Below are positions 25,438 through 33,897 of a DNA stretch of 64,000 bases, one piece after another. How positions within the stretch are numbered: the first letter of the stretch is position 1; each line of letters begins with the position of its first letter. The stretch is from Paenibacillus fonticola DSM 21315 (lineage in GTDB: Bacteria; Bacillota; Bacilli; Paenibacillales; Paenibacillaceae). The translations under genes and the position numbers were made by a program. The notes under the pieces are model-generated. The model saw only the letters and a program-made list of their open reading frames with translations, searched no databases and was not told the origin of the DNA. The stretch covers positions 45,704 through 109,703 of the forward strand of contig NZ_KB907267.1 in the NCBI RefSeq assembly GCF_000381905.1, given 5' to 3'.

Positions 25438-26529
25438 TCAGACGCTTGGCTCTGCGGCTGCTTTGCTTGTTTGTCGGCGAACGACCGGGGCAACCTTTGT
25501 CGCAAGCAATTCTATGCTTCGTGCAACATTAGAAAAGGGGATGCCGCCCACGTCAAGTTGCAACATGAACCGTTGATGGCCAAACAGCTCGTATTGGTGC
25601 ATAATTTTGTCGATGATTAATTGCGGATCACCTACGAATAGGGCCGTTTCCGGGCTGGTCATTTGTTCGAAATCCTTGCGAGACAGCGTTACGCTGGTTC
25701 TTCCAAGCTGACGATCTACATATTGCCGATAATTGGCGTAGTAGGGGAAATACTCGTCTTTGGCCTGCTGCGTTGTAGTGGAAATGTAACCATGCCCTGT
25801 AATGGCGACCTTCAGATCGGATGGCTTGTGGCCTGCTGTGTTTCCAGCTGCGCGGTATGCTTCCACCAAAGCTTGAAAACGATTTGGAGCACCGCCAAGG
25901 ATCGCCAGAGCCATGCCCGTTCCCAGTTTTCCTGCTCGTTCTGCGCTGACAAGGGAGCCTCCTGAACCAATCCACATAGGAATTTGCGGTTGGACGGGGC
26001 GTGGGGCAATTTCCGCTTCCTGGAGGGGAGCACGAAACTTGCCTTGCCAAGAGACATTCTTCTGTTGATTTAATTTCTGGAACAGTTGAAAGTTCTCCAT
26101 GAACAGCTCATCATAGTCATTCAGGTCATAGCCGAACAGAGGAAAAGACTCCAGGAAAGCGCCGCGCCCAGCTATAATTTCAGCCCGTCCATTCGATAAT
26201 AAGTCTAGCGTGGAGTACTCTTCAAATAGGCGCACAGGGTCCGTTGTCGTCAGGACCGTCGTAGCGCTAGTTAATTTGATTTGCTTTGTAGCTTGCGCAA
26301 TGGCTGCCAAAATAACCGATGTTGCCGATGCGGCATAATCCAGACGATGGTGTTCACCGACTCCAAATATATCTAGTCCCGCCTCATCGGCCAGCTTCGC
26401 CGCCTGGATTATGTCCTGCAGCCGCTGCCGGCTGCTAATGATTTCACCATGATGTGGATCAGGAACAAGATCGCCGAGGGTATAAACTCCAATTTCCATT
26501 CCTTGATGTTTATTCTGCATGCTGTCGTT
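25438..26529 (-). CDS. Luciferase-like (LLM) flavin-dependent oxidoreductase
   Basis: A 363-residue TIM-barrel monooxygenase. MEIGVYTLGDLVPDP starts the barrel, DIFGVGEHHRLDYAAS is the family signature, and GRAEIIAGRGAFLESFPLFG and PMWIGSGGSLVSAERAG fit the FMN-binding sites. AAGGAG lies 8 bp before ATG 26529. It is first in an operon with GTP cyclohydrolase II, which could supply flavin. Substrate unknown; members oxidise alkanes, aldehydes, sulfonates and others with reduced FMN. Confidence 0.88.
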   Translation of the reverse strand, partial: NDSMQNKHQGMEIGVYTLGDLVPDPHHGEIISSRQRLQDIIQAAKLADEAGLDIFGVGEHHRLDYAASATSVILAAIAQATKQIKLTSATTVLTTTDPVRLFEEYSTLDLLSNGRAEIIAGRGAFLESFPLFGYDLNDYDELFMENFQLFQKLNQQKNVSWQGKFRAPLQEAEIAPRPVQPQIPMWIGSGGSLVSAERAGKLGTGMALAILGGAPNRFQALVEAYRAAGNTAGHKPSDLKVAITGHGYISTTTQQAKDEYFPYYANYRQYVDRQLGRTSVTLSRKDFEQMTSPETALFVGDPQLIIDKIMHQYELFGHQRFMLQLDVGGIPFSNVARSIELLATKVAPVVRRQTSKAAAEPSV

Positions 26530-26689
26530 CATTGCTGAAACTCCTTCATTAAGGATTACCGTGTATTCGAATTGTTTGCAATCCATGGTTTGTTAATGCA
26601 AAAACTTATAATTCTATAATAATATAAAGAGCTTAATATAGGAACTAACAATTATAAAGTGACATTCCATGCGTAATTTAAGGAATGAG

Positions 26690-26707
26690 ATGTATAATTG
26701 TGGAAGG
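26690..26707 (+). repeat. Leader motif without hairpin
   Basis: ATGTATAATTGTGGAAGG matches the leader of hairpin copies B, E and F, but no hairpin follows. Confidence 0.6.
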
Positions 26708-26727
26708 GGATTTAATTGAAATAGGGA

Positions 26728-26833
26728 ATATGGAAGAGTTGCAATTAGCGCTCAAATCCGTGAGCGAATAGAAGCCTGGTTGGAAAATTTAGATTTTACG
26801 GTAAAAGGAGCCTTGTATAGAATAAGGTTGTAG
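26728..26833 (+). pseudogene. Short frameshifted coding remnant
   Basis: ATG at 26730 starts MEELQLALKSVSE and stops. A neighbouring frame continues with IRERIEAWLENLDFTVKGAL and ends TAG at 26833. The joined text is protein-like, but the family is not recognised. Confidence 0.3.
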
Positions 26834-26885
26834 TTCAACTTACATTTTAAAGACAATCTAGAGAGATGGATAAGAGGTAGTTAAA

Positions 26886-27560
26886 ATGCCGAAAAGGATA
26901 CTTATCGTAGAGGATCATCAGATATTAAGGGAAATTACGAAGGAATATTTGACGGATGAAGGTTATGAAGTGCTGGAGGCGAGCGACGGCCATCAAGCGA
27001 TGGCGTTGTTCCAAGAGCATGAGGTGCATTTGGTTATCCTGGATATTATGCTGCCGGAATTGGACGGATGGTCAGTATGCCGGCGAATTCGCAAAGCCTC
27101 GAATGTGCCGATTCTGATGCTGACGGCCCGTTCGGACGAGGAGGATACGCTGCTTGGATTCGAGCTTGGGGCGGACGATTATGTGATTAAACCATGCAGT
27201 CCTCCCATCCTGCTGGCCCGCTCCAAGCGGCTGCTAGAGAATCGGAGAACGCCCGGGCAGGGGGAGACGTTATCCGGCGGCGGGATTACGATCGAATTGC
27301 CGTCCCGGACCGTTTTGGCGGGGGGAGAGTACTGCAGTCTAACACACACGGAATTCGAAATATTAACTTACTTAATGAAAAATAAAAGCATCATCCTCAC
27401 CCGGGAGCAGCTCATCACCAAAATTTGGGGCTACGATTTCGATGGCGACGATCGTACGCTTAGCAGTCATATCCGCAATTTGCGCTCCAAGCTTGGAGGG
27501 CATGCCAAGCACATCGTCACCGTTGTTCGCTCAGGGTATAAATTCGAGGAACAGCCATGA
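26886..27560 (+). CDS. OmpR-family response regulator
   Basis: A 224-residue regulator: receiver domain with VEDHQ near residue 8, phosphoacceptor D53 in VILDIMLPELDGW, T in MLTARSDEED, and KP at 105; then an OmpR/PhoB winged helix (LTHTEFEILTYLMKN, DRTLSSHIRNLRSKLG). Its stop overlaps the start of the kinase gene by 4 bp (ATGA), so the two are coupled. The system lies just before a predicted polysaccharide O-acetylation cluster, which it may control. Confidence 0.92.
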   Translation: MPKRILIVEDHQILREITKEYLTDEGYEVLEASDGHQAMALFQEHEVHLVILDIMLPELDGWSVCRRIRKASNVPILMLTARSDEEDTLLGFELGADDYVIKPCSPPILLARSKRLLENRRTPGQGETLSGGGITIELPSRTVLAGGEYCSLTHTEFEILTYLMKNKSIILTREQLITKIWGYDFDGDDRTLSSHIRNLRSKLGGHAKHIVTVVRSGYKFEEQP

Positions 27561-29383
27561 GAAGCCGCATTGTATTCAAGCTGTTTCTGCTTACGACGGG
27601 GCTGTGCCTGATTGTGATCGCGAGTTTGATTTTCGGACAAACCGTGTTCTTCAAGCAGTTTTACGTGCAACAAAAGACGGAAAAGGTGCAGGAAGCTCTT
27701 CGCTCCTACCGGCAGGATGCGCTGGTCCAGGCTGGGGATCCCCACTCCGAAGTCAGGAAGGAGCAGGAGTTCTATGCAAATACGAACGCTTGGCTCGCTG
27801 TATTGGACCATCGGGGCTACTTGAAATATGCAGATGATTATGAGATGGAGGTCCGGTTGGAGCACTCGGATGCTAACCCCGATCTGTCGGGCAAAACGCT
27901 CCTCGTGCCATTGTATACGGTGATGGATGTGGAGGATGCCAGTGCTGATAACCCGTTGTTCCCCGATTCATTTATCAAAGAGGGGCAGCAGATTGCCATG
28001 GAAGGGATCATGTTTGAGGGCCAATTGTATCCGCAGCGGATCGGGAGAAGCACATCCAACCTCAGAGAGGAGGGCCGACTGGAGAATCGGCAGCTAGTCG
28101 CCAAAGAATATGAGGTTGTTCCGAGATTTGCCAGCCCGACGGAGTATCATGAGCACTACCCCAGTGAGCTCGTTCGCGGAACCATTACGCAGGTCCGGAT
28201 GCCGCAAGGCGAGCAAGTATCCCGCTATACGAACCGTCTATTACTTAACCGGGTGAAGGATTTTCAGGCGGATCTGCTGTATGGGGACCTCACGGAGCAG
28301 ACGAGTACCGTAATGGATTACGTGGAGAACGAAATTCATTACAAAATATTTGTAGAGCGCATAGTCGACCAGGCGGGCAATCCTGCCTACCTGTTTGCAG
28401 TAACATCGCTGCAGCCCGTGAGTGAAGCCGCAGGCGTCTTAAGACATTATTATGGCTATATTGTAGTTGGCACCTTGCTGCTCGTTGTACTGGCCTCCCT
28501 TTATTTTTCCCGTAGAATCGCCGCTCCCTTGCTTCGAATGGATGCGATGACGCAAAAAATGGCCAGGCTGGACTTCTCGGAGAAGATCCCTGTCCGGACC
28601 GAGGACGAGATCGGCAGCCTGTCGCGGAATATCAATCGGCTCTCGGATATGCTGCACGAGCATATAGACCGGCTGGAGCAGGATATTGAGCGGGAAAAAC
28701 GGTTGGAGCAAACACGAAAGGAATTCATAGCGGGAGTGTCGCATGAGCTGAAAACTCCGCTTAGCGTAATGGAAGGCTGCCTTTATATTTTGAAGGACAA
28801 AGTGGATAGTCCGAGGCGGGACTATTATTTTGCGGCGATGGAAGATGAAGTGCAGAAGATGAACCTGCTGGTCAACGATATGCTGGAGCTGGCGAGATAT
28901 GAATCCGGTACGTATAAGATGACGATGGATTCATTCCGGATGGATGAGGCTCTGGAACGGATTTGCGCGAAGCTGGCGCCGGATATCGGAGCCAGGCAGA
29001 TCCGTCTGCACACCCATCTTGCCCCCGTTGAAGTCGTGGCCAATCGGCATCGGATTGAGCAGGTGATCGTCAATTTCCTGACGAATGCCATACGCTATAC
29101 ACCGGAGGCGGGAGAGATCATGATCTCTGCGGCCGAAGAGGAGAATACCGTTAAGGTCTTCGTTGAAAACAATGGTGTTCATATTCCCCCTGAACAGTTG
29201 GAGAGGATATGGGATCGATTCTATCGTGGCGAGCAGTCCCGTCATCGTTCAACGGGCGGAACAGGATTGGGCCTTGCAATCTCCAGACAGATTCTCGAAT
29301 TGCATGGTGCACCGTACGGGGTAAGGAATACGGAGCAGGGCGTCTTGTTTTATTTTGAATTGAAGAAAGCAAAGAAAGCGTAG
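27557..29383 (+). CDS. Sensor histidine kinase
   Basis: A 608-residue membrane kinase. First transmembrane helix at about 10-28, an extracytoplasmic domain of roughly 265 residues, second helix near 297-315, then HAMP (RRIAAPLLRMDAMTQKMA), a HisKA domain with FIAGVSHELKTPLSVMEG and an HATPase_c domain with NFLTNAIRYTP and GGTGLGLAISRQILELHG. It pairs with the OmpR-type regulator gene it overlaps. The large outside domain, rich in Glu and Arg, is the likely sensor; its ligand is unknown. Confidence 0.92.
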   Translation: MRSRIVFKLFLLTTGLCLIVIASLIFGQTVFFKQFYVQQKTEKVQEALRSYRQDALVQAGDPHSEVRKEQEFYANTNAWLAVLDHRGYLKYADDYEMEVRLEHSDANPDLSGKTLLVPLYTVMDVEDASADNPLFPDSFIKEGQQIAMEGIMFEGQLYPQRIGRSTSNLREEGRLENRQLVAKEYEVVPRFASPTEYHEHYPSELVRGTITQVRMPQGEQVSRYTNRLLLNRVKDFQADLLYGDLTEQTSTVMDYVENEIHYKIFVERIVDQAGNPAYLFAVTSLQPVSEAAGVLRHYYGYIVVGTLLLVVLASLYFSRRIAAPLLRMDAMTQKMARLDFSEKIPVRTEDEIGSLSRNINRLSDMLHEHIDRLEQDIEREKRLEQTRKEFIAGVSHELKTPLSVMEGCLYILKDKVDSPRRDYYFAAMEDEVQKMNLLVNDMLELARYESGTYKMTMDSFRMDEALERICAKLAPDIGARQIRLHTHLAPVEVVANRHRIEQVIVNFLTNAIRYTPEAGEIMISAAEEENTVKVFVENNGVHIPPEQLERIWDRFYRGEQSRHRSTGGTGLGLAISRQILELHGAPYGVRNTEQGVLFYFELKKAKKA

Positions 29384-29408
29384 AACTTGGATTCTGCGCT
29401 TTTTTTTA
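29377..29408 (+). terminator. Terminator of the OmpR/kinase operon
   Basis: AGCGTAGAA (29377-29385) pairs with TTCTGCGCT (29392-29400), with one mismatch, followed by eight T. The stop codon lies in the left arm. Confidence 0.8.
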
Positions 29409-29503
29409 TGGATGTATACTTCATCTGCATCTCATCTGCATTTGATCTTGATCTCTCACTATTATTCTAAATAAAAAACAGGATATAGGAGAGGAATTCA
29501 AAC

Positions 29504-30190
29504 ATGTCAAAAAATAAAATGATAATCATGCTGATCGGAATCATTACATTGCTCTTAGCGGCGTGCGGGAACCAGAACGGTAGTCGGAACATCGCTTCTT
29601 TAACGCTTAATGAAGGGGATAACCCCACAGCCTCACAGCAGGATTCATACAAAAACCTGTTCCAACGGAGCGTTTTTCTCGGAGATTCGATTACGGAAGG
29701 CTTGTCCTACCATGATGTACTGAACGAGGAGAATGTGCTTGCCGGAGCAGGGAAGACGGCTCAATTCGCGCTGGAGGATGTGGAGGAGCTGGTGAAGCGA
29801 AAGCCGGAGCATATTTTTATTCAGCTAGGCTCAGATGATATTTTGTGGCCAACCGACAACCCGAAGGAATATTCGCTATCGTATTACGCTCAATTGATCG
29901 ATGAGATCGCGGGTAAACTTCCAGACGCGGCGATTACGTTATTATCGGTGACCCCAGTCACAGCGGAAGCGGAGAGCTCCGAGCCCCGTTACCTGAATAT
30001 TGGCGAGTACAATGAGGGAGTGAAAGAACTGGCTGCTGAGAAACAGGTCGGCTTCGTCGATCTGTCACCGATTGTGGCCGATCATACCGAGCTGTACGAT
30101 ACGGACGGCATTCATTTCCAGGCAGAGTATTATCCGATCCTGCTCGATTTTTTGAAGGATAAGCTGGTTCATGGGATAAACACAAAGTAA
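29504..30190 (+). CDS. SGNH/GDSL-family lipoprotein hydrolase
   Basis: A 228-residue lipoprotein: signal peptide with lipobox LLAAC, then FLGDSITEGLSYHDVL (block I Ser), AGAGKTAQFA, IFIQLGSDDIL (block III Asn replaced by Asp), and TDGIHFQAEYY (Asp-x-x-His block). It is a surface-attached esterase or acetyl transferase of the SGNH fold. It heads a four-gene cluster: the next gene, an MBOAT acyltransferase, starts 20 bp later. It may move or remove acetyl groups on a polysaccharide. Confidence 0.87.
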   Translation: MSKNKMIIMLIGIITLLLAACGNQNGSRNIASLTLNEGDNPTASQQDSYKNLFQRSVFLGDSITEGLSYHDVLNEENVLAGAGKTAQFALEDVEELVKRKPEHIFIQLGSDDILWPTDNPKEYSLSYYAQLIDEIAGKLPDAAITLLSVTPVTAEAESSEPRYLNIGEYNEGVKELAAEKQVGFVDLSPIVADHTELYDTDGIHFQAEYYPILLDFLKDKLVHGINTK

Positions 30191-30209
30191 TGGTGTAGGG
30201 GGAGAAGCG

Positions 30210-31616
30210 TTGGTATTCAGCAGTCTGATTTTTTTGTTCCAATTTCTACCCACTGCGTTATTGGTTTATTATTTGTCGCCCAAGAAGTTAAGAAATGCCG
30301 TTCTGTTCACCGCTAGTCTTATCTTTTACGCGTGGGGAGAACCGGTCTATGTCGTCATCATGCTCTTCTCAACCGTCTTCGACTACGCTAACGGGATCCT
30401 GATTGGCAAGTACAGACATCGCAAATCATTGGCCAAGGTAATTTTCATCAGCTCGATCTGCGGCAATTTGGCCATTCTCGGCTTCTTCAAGTATGCCGGG
30501 TTTGTCGTTGAGAATATAAATGCTCTGTTCGGCCTGCATTTGCAGGCCCTGGATCTGCCGCTGCCGCTTGGCATTTCCTTTTATACGTTCCAGACGATGT
30601 CTTATGTGGTGGACGTATATCTTGGGAAAGTGAAGGCCCAAAGAAACTTCATCGCCTTTGGCGCCTACGTTGCCATGTTTCCGCAGCTGGTTGCCGGCCC
30701 AATTGTCAAATACGGCGATATAGCGGGACAACTGGTCTCCCGAGAAGTAACACTGGAGCGGTTTGGGGAAGGAGCGGAGTGGTTCATCCGGGGATTGGCT
30801 AAAAAGGTGCTGCTCGCCAACAACATTGGCCTGCTGTGGACGAGCGTGAAGTCAACGCCGCTGGAGGAATTGACCGTCCTTTCCGCCTGGCTTGGAATTC
30901 TGGCGTTTACGCTGCAAATTTACTTTGATTTCAGCGGGTATTCGGATATGGCGCGGGGCCTCGGCAAGATGTTTGGCTTCGACTTTCCGGAGAATTTCAA
31001 GTACCCCTATATCTCTAAAAGCATTACAGAATTTTGGCGCAGATGGCATATATCGCTAGGCTCCTGGTTCCGGGAATATGTCTATATTCCGCTTGGCGGC
31101 AATCGGCTGGGCTTGCGCAAGCAGCTCCGAAATCTCTTGATTGTGTGGTTCTTAACTGGTTTGTGGCATGGAGCGAGCTGGAGCTTCATTGTATGGGGGC
31201 TGTATTTTGGCTGCTTCGTAACAGCTGAGAAGCTGTTTCTTCTCAAGTGGCTGACGCGCGGGCCAAGCTGGGCAGGGCATCTCTACACGCTGCTGATCGT
31301 CGTGGTAGGGTGGGTCCTGTTCGAATTTGAACAATTGTCCGCGGCAGTGGCGTTTATCGGAACGATGTTCGGTTTCGGAGGGCAGGGGCTGGCGAATGGT
31401 CAAGCGCTGTATGACCTGTCTGCAAACGGAGGCTTGATCGTTCTCCTGGTTGTATTCGCGACGCCGCTTCCAATGAAAATGGCTGAGCGCATCAAAGACC
31501 GCTGGAATCAGGGAGGCGTGATCGGTGTGCTGGCGTGTTATTTCATCAGCCTGGTTTTGTCGACGGCTTATTTAGTCAACGAGTCTTATAATCCGTTTTT
31601 ATATTTCCGCTTTTGA
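30210..31616 (+). CDS. MBOAT-family O-acyltransferase (AlgI-like)
   Basis: A 468-residue membrane protein with about 10-11 helices. Motifs are ISFYTFQTMSYVVDVYLGK, FAFGAYVAMFPQLVAGPIV-like text near 140, EFWRRWHISLGSWFREYVYI and LLTGLWHGASW with the catalytic histidine. These match AlgI/DltB, which carry acetyl groups across the membrane for polymer O-acetylation. TTG 30210 is preceded by AGGGGGAG at good spacing. The downstream DHHW and DUF4358 proteins and the upstream SGNH lipoprotein complete the machine. The target polymer is unknown. Confidence 0.9.
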   Translation: MVFSSLIFLFQFLPTALLVYYLSPKKLRNAVLFTASLIFYAWGEPVYVVIMLFSTVFDYANGILIGKYRHRKSLAKVIFISSICGNLAILGFFKYAGFVVENINALFGLHLQALDLPLPLGISFYTFQTMSYVVDVYLGKVKAQRNFIAFGAYVAMFPQLVAGPIVKYGDIAGQLVSREVTLERFGEGAEWFIRGLAKKVLLANNIGLLWTSVKSTPLEELTVLSAWLGILAFTLQIYFDFSGYSDMARGLGKMFGFDFPENFKYPYISKSITEFWRRWHISLGSWFREYVYIPLGGNRLGLRKQLRNLLIVWFLTGLWHGASWSFIVWGLYFGCFVTAEKLFLLKWLTRGPSWAGHLYTLLIVVVGWVLFEFEQLSAAVAFIGTMFGFGGQGLANGQALYDLSANGGLIVLLVVFATPLPMKMAERIKDRWNQGGVIGVLACYFISLVLSTAYLVNESYNPFLYFRF

Positions 31617-31629
31617 GGAGGGAGTGATC

Positions 31630-32778
31630 TTGATCGGACATGACAAACAAATTCGTACCATGACAGCCTGGATGCTGCTGCTGTTTATCGGGGCGATGGT
31701 CGTTATAAACATTTTGACGACCGACAAGGCATTCTCGGAAGCGGAGAACCGGGTGCTCGAGGGGCGGCCTGCTTTTGAACTGCGTTCCCTCATATCAGGA
31801 ACGTTCACGACCAATTATGAGAGGTATGTTTCCGACCAATTTGCATTCCGCGGCGTTTGGGTCGGAATCAAAACCGATGCGGATCGCCTTGTGGGCAAGA
31901 AGGACAGCAACGGTGTATACCTGGGCGAAGACGGCTATCTTTTTCAGCAATTTACATTGCCGAATGCTGCGGAAGTGGAGGAGAGGAGCGCAGCCATCCA
32001 TTCGTTTCACCGGGCGACGCAAGGCTTAAATAAGTATGTCATGCTGGTGCCGACCTCGGCCGCGCTGCTTGCGGATAAGCTGCCGGCGAATGCGCAGATT
32101 GGTGACGAGCGTGCTGCTATAAATCAAGTTCGGGAATTGCTTCGCTCCGATATTCGCTTTGTTGAGGTGTACCCCGCATTGCATGACCGCCGGGAGGAGT
32201 CCATCTATTACAAGACGGATCATCACTGGACGAGTACAGGCGCTTATTACGGCTATCAGGCGTTGTGCAGGCGGATGGGCATCGTTCCGAACAGTGAGGC
32301 GGAGTTCGATATCCGACTAGCAACGGATAAATTTTACGGATCACTCTATTCGAAGAGTGGCTTTCGCCATCTTCAGCCCGACCGAATCGATCTCTATCTG
32401 CCACGGGAGGAAAACCAGATCAAGGTGGAATATGTAGATGAAGGCCGTACCACAAATTCCTTGTATGAATTGGAGCAGTTAAACAAGAAGGATAAATATG
32501 CGGTCTTCCTGAACGGCAACCACCCGCTGATTCGAATTACGACGGCGAATCCCAACGGGAAGAGGCTGTTGGTGGTCAAGGATTCGTACGCCAATAGTCT
32601 GATACCTTTTCTTGCGGAGCATTTCGCCGAGATCGATGTGGTCGATCTTCGGTACTACGACGAATCACTGCTGAAGCTCGTACAAGATCGGCAGTTTCAA
32701 GACATGGTCATCCTTTACAATGTTCACACGTTTTTTGAAGACATATCTATTCTGAATCTATCGGAGGTAGCGAAATGA
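31630..32778 (+). CDS. AlgJ/AlgX-like DHHW-family SGNH protein
   Basis: A 382-residue protein with one N-terminal membrane anchor (MLLLFIGAMVVIN) and an extracytoplasmic SGNH-like domain. Signatures are SEAENRVLEGRPAF, the YYKTDHHWTSTGAYYGYQAL block (DHHW) and VVKDSYANSLIPF (Ser). AlgJ/AlgX take acetyl from AlgI and place it on alginate; this protein should do likewise for another polymer. TTG 31630 is preferred, since GAGGAGG overlaps GTG 31624. It begins 13 bp after the MBOAT gene and overlaps the next gene by 4 bp. Confidence 0.88.
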   Translation: MIGHDKQIRTMTAWMLLLFIGAMVVINILTTDKAFSEAENRVLEGRPAFELRSLISGTFTTNYERYVSDQFAFRGVWVGIKTDADRLVGKKDSNGVYLGEDGYLFQQFTLPNAAEVEERSAAIHSFHRATQGLNKYVMLVPTSAALLADKLPANAQIGDERAAINQVRELLRSDIRFVEVYPALHDRREESIYYKTDHHWTSTGAYYGYQALCRRMGIVPNSEAEFDIRLATDKFYGSLYSKSGFRHLQPDRIDLYLPREENQIKVEYVDEGRTTNSLYELEQLNKKDKYAVFLNGNHPLIRITTANPNGKRLLVVKDSYANSLIPFLAEHFAEIDVVDLRYYDESLLKLVQDRQFQDMVILYNVHTFFEDISILNLSEVAK

Positions 32779-33248
32779 AGCGACTATGGATCATACTGCT
32801 TGTGCTTTCCGCTATAGCGGGAATATTGGCGGGATGCACCGGGGACGAGGAGGCTCCGGCATCGCTGACGGCTGCAGAAGTAGGGGAACGTATCCTGCAA
32901 GCAGCAGATCTTCCCGGCATGAAGCCGGGGGACCAGGAGAAGCTGCAAAAATTGTATCACATCGAACCAAGCATAGTGGAGGATTTCATACTGTATACGG
33001 CTTCCTCCAATGTGAAGGCGGAGGAACTGGCCGTCATCCAGGTCAAGGATGCGAGTGAAGTCGATCATGTCCTGGAAAAAGTACAGGAGCGAATCCAAGC
33101 CCAATCCGTCAAATTTAAAGATTATCGCCCAGAGGAGTATTATTTGCTGGATAAGCATATTTTGAAGGCCAAAGGACGGTTTGTTCTATTCGCGTTGTCG
33201 AAAGAGGCTGGTCAAATGGAACGCGCGTTTGACGATGCTTTGAAATAA
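32775..33248 (+). CDS. DUF4358 lipoprotein
   Basis: A 157-residue lipoprotein (lipobox LAGC) of the DUF4358 family: LPGMKPGDQEKLQKLYHIEP, ASSNVKAEELAVIQVKD and YRPEEYYLLDKHILKAKGRF are its core. DUF4358 genes recur at the end of MBOAT/DHHW clusters in Firmicutes, which is the arrangement here (ATGA overlap). Probably an accessory of surface acetylation; role not established. Confidence 0.85.
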   Translation: MKRLWIILLVLSAIAGILAGCTGDEEAPASLTAAEVGERILQAADLPGMKPGDQEKLQKLYHIEPSIVEDFILYTASSNVKAEELAVIQVKDASEVDHVLEKVQERIQAQSVKFKDYRPEEYYLLDKHILKAKGRFVLFALSKEAGQMERAFDDALK

Positions 33249-33422
33249 GGCACTTCAAGCATAATTCTGCAATCCTTGTAGCTGAAAGGTTAGATCATGT
33301 TTCGTTTCGTGTATCATGATGTTTTTAAGGGTCTATGATCTCATGGAGAAGCCGTAATCGCGCTTTTGACAGCAAAGGATGTATAATCATGTAAGAGGCA
33401 GCGAATTGTGAGGTAAAGAAGA
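33249..33422. other. Intergenic region with leader motif
   Basis: Holds a leader-motif copy (33379) and, upstream of it, GCCGTAATCGCGCT, which resembles GGCGTAATCACGCT before copy B. No gene seen and no hairpin follows. Confidence 0.45.
33379..33399 (+). repeat. Leader motif without hairpin
   Basis: ATGTATAATCATGTAAGAGG matches the leader family over the TATAAT core. The bases after it lead into a fragment of an acetyltransferase gene. Confidence 0.6.
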
Positions 33423-33541
33423 ATGAAGTCTAGTATGTTTTTGAACTCTGAAAGGCTGACTTATAGGCCAACCATGACTCTGATTTAGAGATGGTATTAA
33501 CGATTGAAAATGACCATGAGAACATTTCATATATTAGTGGA
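33423..33541 (+). pseudogene. N-terminal fragment of an acetyltransferase, paralogue of the gene at 24028
   Basis: ATG at 33423 opens MKSSMFLNSERLTYRPT; after a frame change it continues SDLEMVLTIENDHENISYI. The gene at 24028 reads FLRSERLTYRQT...SDLEQIVAVENDAENIAYI at the same place. The rest of the domain is missing and the fragment is joined to the next gene's leader. Confidence 0.7.
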
Positions 33542-33576
33542 GAACTATTAGAACTTGTAATATGAAGAGGGATCGC

Positions 33577-33897
33577 ATGAAAAAATTTAGATTTAATAAG
33601 GCGACTGAAATAGGGCTCTTATTTATTGTTCTAGGATCATGTATTAAGTTTGCTAATCATTTGTATGCTGTATTAGTGAGTATTGGATTCACAGAAGGTG
33701 TCATCACAAATGTAGAATTCAATATATATCGTTTTAAAATCTTTACAACAATAGAGCAGTATGAGGTACATATTTCACCAACATATTCAATTTCGGTGCT
33801 TCTGATTATATATCTTACAAAACTAGTAATAGATTATTTAAAACATCGTAAGCAAGAAAATAGGTTTTATGGAGATGAGGAGAGGGAAGGGTCATGA
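33577..33897 (+). CDS. Small two-helix membrane protein
   Basis: A 106-residue protein with two predicted membrane helices (EIGLLFIVLGSCIKF and SVLLIIYLTKLVIDYL) separated by a region likely outside the membrane. GAAGAGGG precedes ATG 33577. It overlaps the ATP-grasp gene by 4 bp (ATGA), so the two are coupled. The first seven codons and leader recur as a remnant at 18664. No family recognised. Confidence 0.65.
   Translation: MKKFRFNKATEIGLLFIVLGSCIKFANHLYAVLVSIGFTEGVITNVEFNIYRFKIFTTIEQYEVHISPTYSISVLLIIYLTKLVIDYLKHRKQENRFYGDEEREGS

Larger units (their letters stand above)
26530..26885. other. Divergent intergenic region with leader motif and coding remnant
   Basis: These 356 bp separate the minus-strand LLM gene from the plus-strand response regulator. 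They hold a leader-motif copy without hairpin (26690) and a short frameshifted coding remnant (26728-26833). TATAATA near 26617 may belong to a minus-strand promoter. Confidence 0.45.

Noticed and set aside
25628..26057. Overlapping ORFs within the LLM gene
   Set aside because: Shadow frames of a clear enzyme gene.
26530..26700. FMN riboswitch before the LLM/ribA operon
   Set aside because: No RFN element sequence (AGGGYNNNGUGAAAAUUCCC-like) found on the minus strand upstream of either gene.
27467..27865. 132-aa minus-strand ORF across the regulator/kinase junction
   Set aside because: Opposes two strong genes and lacks a ribosome site or domain.
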